Shown here one piece after another: positions 62,675 through 64,000 of a DNA stretch of 64,000 nt. The notes below the pieces were generated by a model that was given only the letters and a program-made list of their open reading frames with translations, did no database searches and had not been told where the DNA came from. The DNA is from Niabella beijingensis (GTDB taxonomy: Bacteria > Bacteroidota > Bacteroidia > Chitinophagales > Chitinophagaceae). Location: the NCBI RefSeq assembly GCF_020034665.1, contig NZ_JAIQDI010000001.1, forward strand, positions 806,001 through 870,000, in the 5' to 3' direction. The translations under genes were made by a program, and so were the position numbers. Position 1 is the stretch's first letter; each line of letters starts with the position of its first letter.

Positions 62675-64000
62675 TTAATTCCTGATCCATTGCGACAGTC
62701 CTTCCGCAATTTTACGGTCATTGCTAAGGCGGGGTACTTTGTTTTGTCCGCCCAGCTTGCCGACCGACCGCATGTAATCGATGAACCCGTTTTTCCGGAC
62801 CGGTGTAATGATCAGGTGTTGTAAAATATTGCCCGAGATAAGGTCATCATAATACGAATTCTTTTCTCTCAGATAGGTGTCTACTTTCTGAGAAAAGCCG
62901 GGCATATCCTCCGGTTCATTCTCAAATTCGATGAACCACTGGTGATAGGATTTTCCGGCATCGGCGCTTACATAAGGCGCAACCGTAAATTCCGTAATGT
63001 GTACATTATGCTCTTTGGCCGCCCTTAAAAGGCTGTATTCCACTTCTTCACCGATCACATGCTCCCCGAACGCGGAAATAAAATGTTTGGTGCGCCCGGT
63101 AACCACCAGCCGGTACGGATCCAGGGATACAAATTTCACCATGTCGCCGATATCATATCCCCACAAACCCGCATTGCTGTTGATGATCAATGCATAATTA
63201 ACCCCCGTCTCCACTTCCCCCAGCGACAGGCGTCTCGGGTTTTCCTTTCCGATCTCATCCGCGGGAATGAACTCAAAAAAGATGCCGCTATTGGTATTGA
63301 GCAGCAACCCCGGCTCCGTTTGCGTATCCTGGAAGGCGAAGAAGCCTTCTGAAGCGGGAAAGGTTTCAATACCGTCCACTTTTCGGCCAATGCTTTGAAG
63401 CAGTTTCGCCTGGTAAGGTTCAAAATTCACGCCTCCGTAAACCATAACAGAAAAATTCGGGAACAACTCGCCCACGGGTTTGCCGGAGCGCTTTATCAGT
63501 TCATCAAAATACATCTGTACCCATGGCGGAATACCGCTGATCAGGGTCATGTTCTGATGGATGGTCTCTTCCACGATCTTGCCCAGCTTGGTCTCCCAGT
63601 CTTCGATACAGTTGGTTTCATACTCCGGCAGCTGATTCTTACGCAGGTAACGGGGCACATGATGGTTCACAATGCCACTGAGGCGCCCGGTGGGGACACC
63701 TCCCACCCGCTCCAGTTCCGGTGAACCGCTCAGAAAGATCAGTTTTCCATCTGCAAAGCCTGTATTCCCTGTTTCTGCCATATAGCACAAAAGGGCGTTC
63801 CGCGCGCCGTTTATATGATTACTGATCGATTCCTTGGAGATCGGGATGTATTTGGTACCACTTACCGTACCGGATGTTTTGGCAAAATACAGGGGCTGCC
63901 CCTTCCAGAGCACATTGTGCTTGCCTGCTTTCACTTCTTCGATATACGATTTGAGCTGTTCGTAGTTCCGGACCGGGACCGCTTGCCTAAACTGCTTGTA
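62675..64000 (-). CDS. GH3-family acyl-acid-amido synthetase-like protein, 5'-partial
   Basis: The reading frame stays open to the window end (YKQFRQAVPVRNYEQLKSYI before the GTG at 63934), so the N-terminus is outside. The visible 441 residues match the bacterial GH3 (auxin-responsive-promoter-like) family: YFAKTSGTVSGTKYIPIS (ATP-binding Ser/Thr-rich loop), VYGGVNFEPYQ, FPASEGFFAFQD and GLWGYDIGDMVKFVSLDPYRLVVTGR. These are ANL-type adenylating enzymes that join acyl acids to amino acids in plants; the bacterial substrate is unknown. Confidence 0.9.
   Translation of the reverse strand, partial: YKQFRQAVPVRNYEQLKSYIEEVKAGKHNVLWKGQPLYFAKTSGTVSGTKYIPISKESISNHINGARNALLCYMAETGNTGFADGKLIFLSGSPELERVGGVPTGRLSGIVNHHVPRYLRKNQLPEYETNCIEDWETKLGKIVEETIHQNMTLISGIPPWVQMYFDELIKRSGKPVGELFPNFSVMVYGGVNFEPYQAKLLQSIGRKVDGIETFPASEGFFAFQDTQTEPGLLLNTNSGIFFEFIPADEIGKENPRRLSLGEVETGVNYALIINSNAGLWGYDIGDMVKFVSLDPYRLVVTGRTKHFISAFGEHVIGEEVEYSLLRAAKEHNVHITEFTVAPYVSADAGKSYHQWFIEFENEPEDMPGFSQKVDTYLREKNSYYDDLISGNILQHLIITPVRKNGFIDYMRSVGKLGGQNKVPRLSNDRKIAEGLSQWIRN

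Overview
The window looks like chromosomal DNA of a Bacteroidota member, most likely the family Chitinophagaceae (the genus cannot be fixed from sequence alone). The evidence is a SusC/SusD pair with an ECF sigma/FecR switch, many promoters of the Bacteroidota type (TAnnTTTG at -7, sometimes TTTG about 20 bp upstream), a tmRNA tag ending YAMAA, and families typical of this phylum (DUF4126, DUF3037/HipA-like, YVTN-propeller phosphoesterase). Most genes are ordinary and chromosomal. The accessory parts are the Rhs region (1-6.6 kb), a 152-bp tandem repeat array (14.2-15.0 kb) and a GIY-YIG gene lodged against the tmRNA gene (58.2-58.8 kb).

Layout. 0-6.6 kb: a TPR-like protein, a 1517-residue Rhs/YD-repeat polymorphic toxin with a deaminase-like C-terminal domain, and its probable immunity gene. 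6.8-10 kb: nitronate monooxygenase and MutS2, reverse strand. 10.2-14 kb: MsrA, an arginase-family ureohydrolase, a membrane protein and a radical SAM protein. 14-15 kb: repeat array. 15-18.3 kb: a small membrane protein, a Crp/Fnr regulator and a ClC transporter; the first and last share a nearly identical operator/promoter block. 18.4-22.8 kb: secreted proteins, DUF3052-like protein, M48 peptidase, PlsY and PrmA. 22.9-28.9 kb: a compact five-gene operon (ethanolamine-type permease, glutamine-synthetase-like ligase, Fe-alcohol dehydrogenase, class I amidotransferase-like hydrolase, aldehyde dehydrogenase) that reads as a complete gamma-glutamylation route for ethanolamine or a similar amino alcohol. 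28.9-36.4 kb: DUF445 protein, MATE exporter, propeller phosphoesterase, HtpG.

37-46.6 kb, reverse strand: sigma factor, FecR, SusC, SusD, then an EEP-family phosphatase/nuclease and a metallophosphoesterase. This is a sensed outer-membrane uptake locus whose only enzymes are phosphoesterases. 46.7-57.8 kb: HipA-like kinase/DUF3037 pair, a second Crp-type regulator with a YiaA/B protein, a beta-barrel protein, MurB, an SDR protein, an MFS exporter with an AraC regulator, DUF4126, MnmD, a metallophosphoesterase/PQQ-propeller protein and a HAD phosphatase. 57.9-58.8 kb: ssrA and the GIY-YIG duplication. 58.8-64 kb: a lipoprotein, RseP, Dxr and a GH3-family protein that runs off the window end.

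The observations most worth follow-up are the gamma-glutamyl amino-alcohol operon, the ssrA/GIY-YIG duplication (70 bp identical direct repeats that duplicate the tmRNA promoter), the shared Fnr-type operator overlapping two -7 elements, the 152-bp array, the Rhs deaminase toxin/immunity pair and the phosphoesterase-only SusCD locus. No database search or alignment was run; family assignments rest on motifs read by eye.
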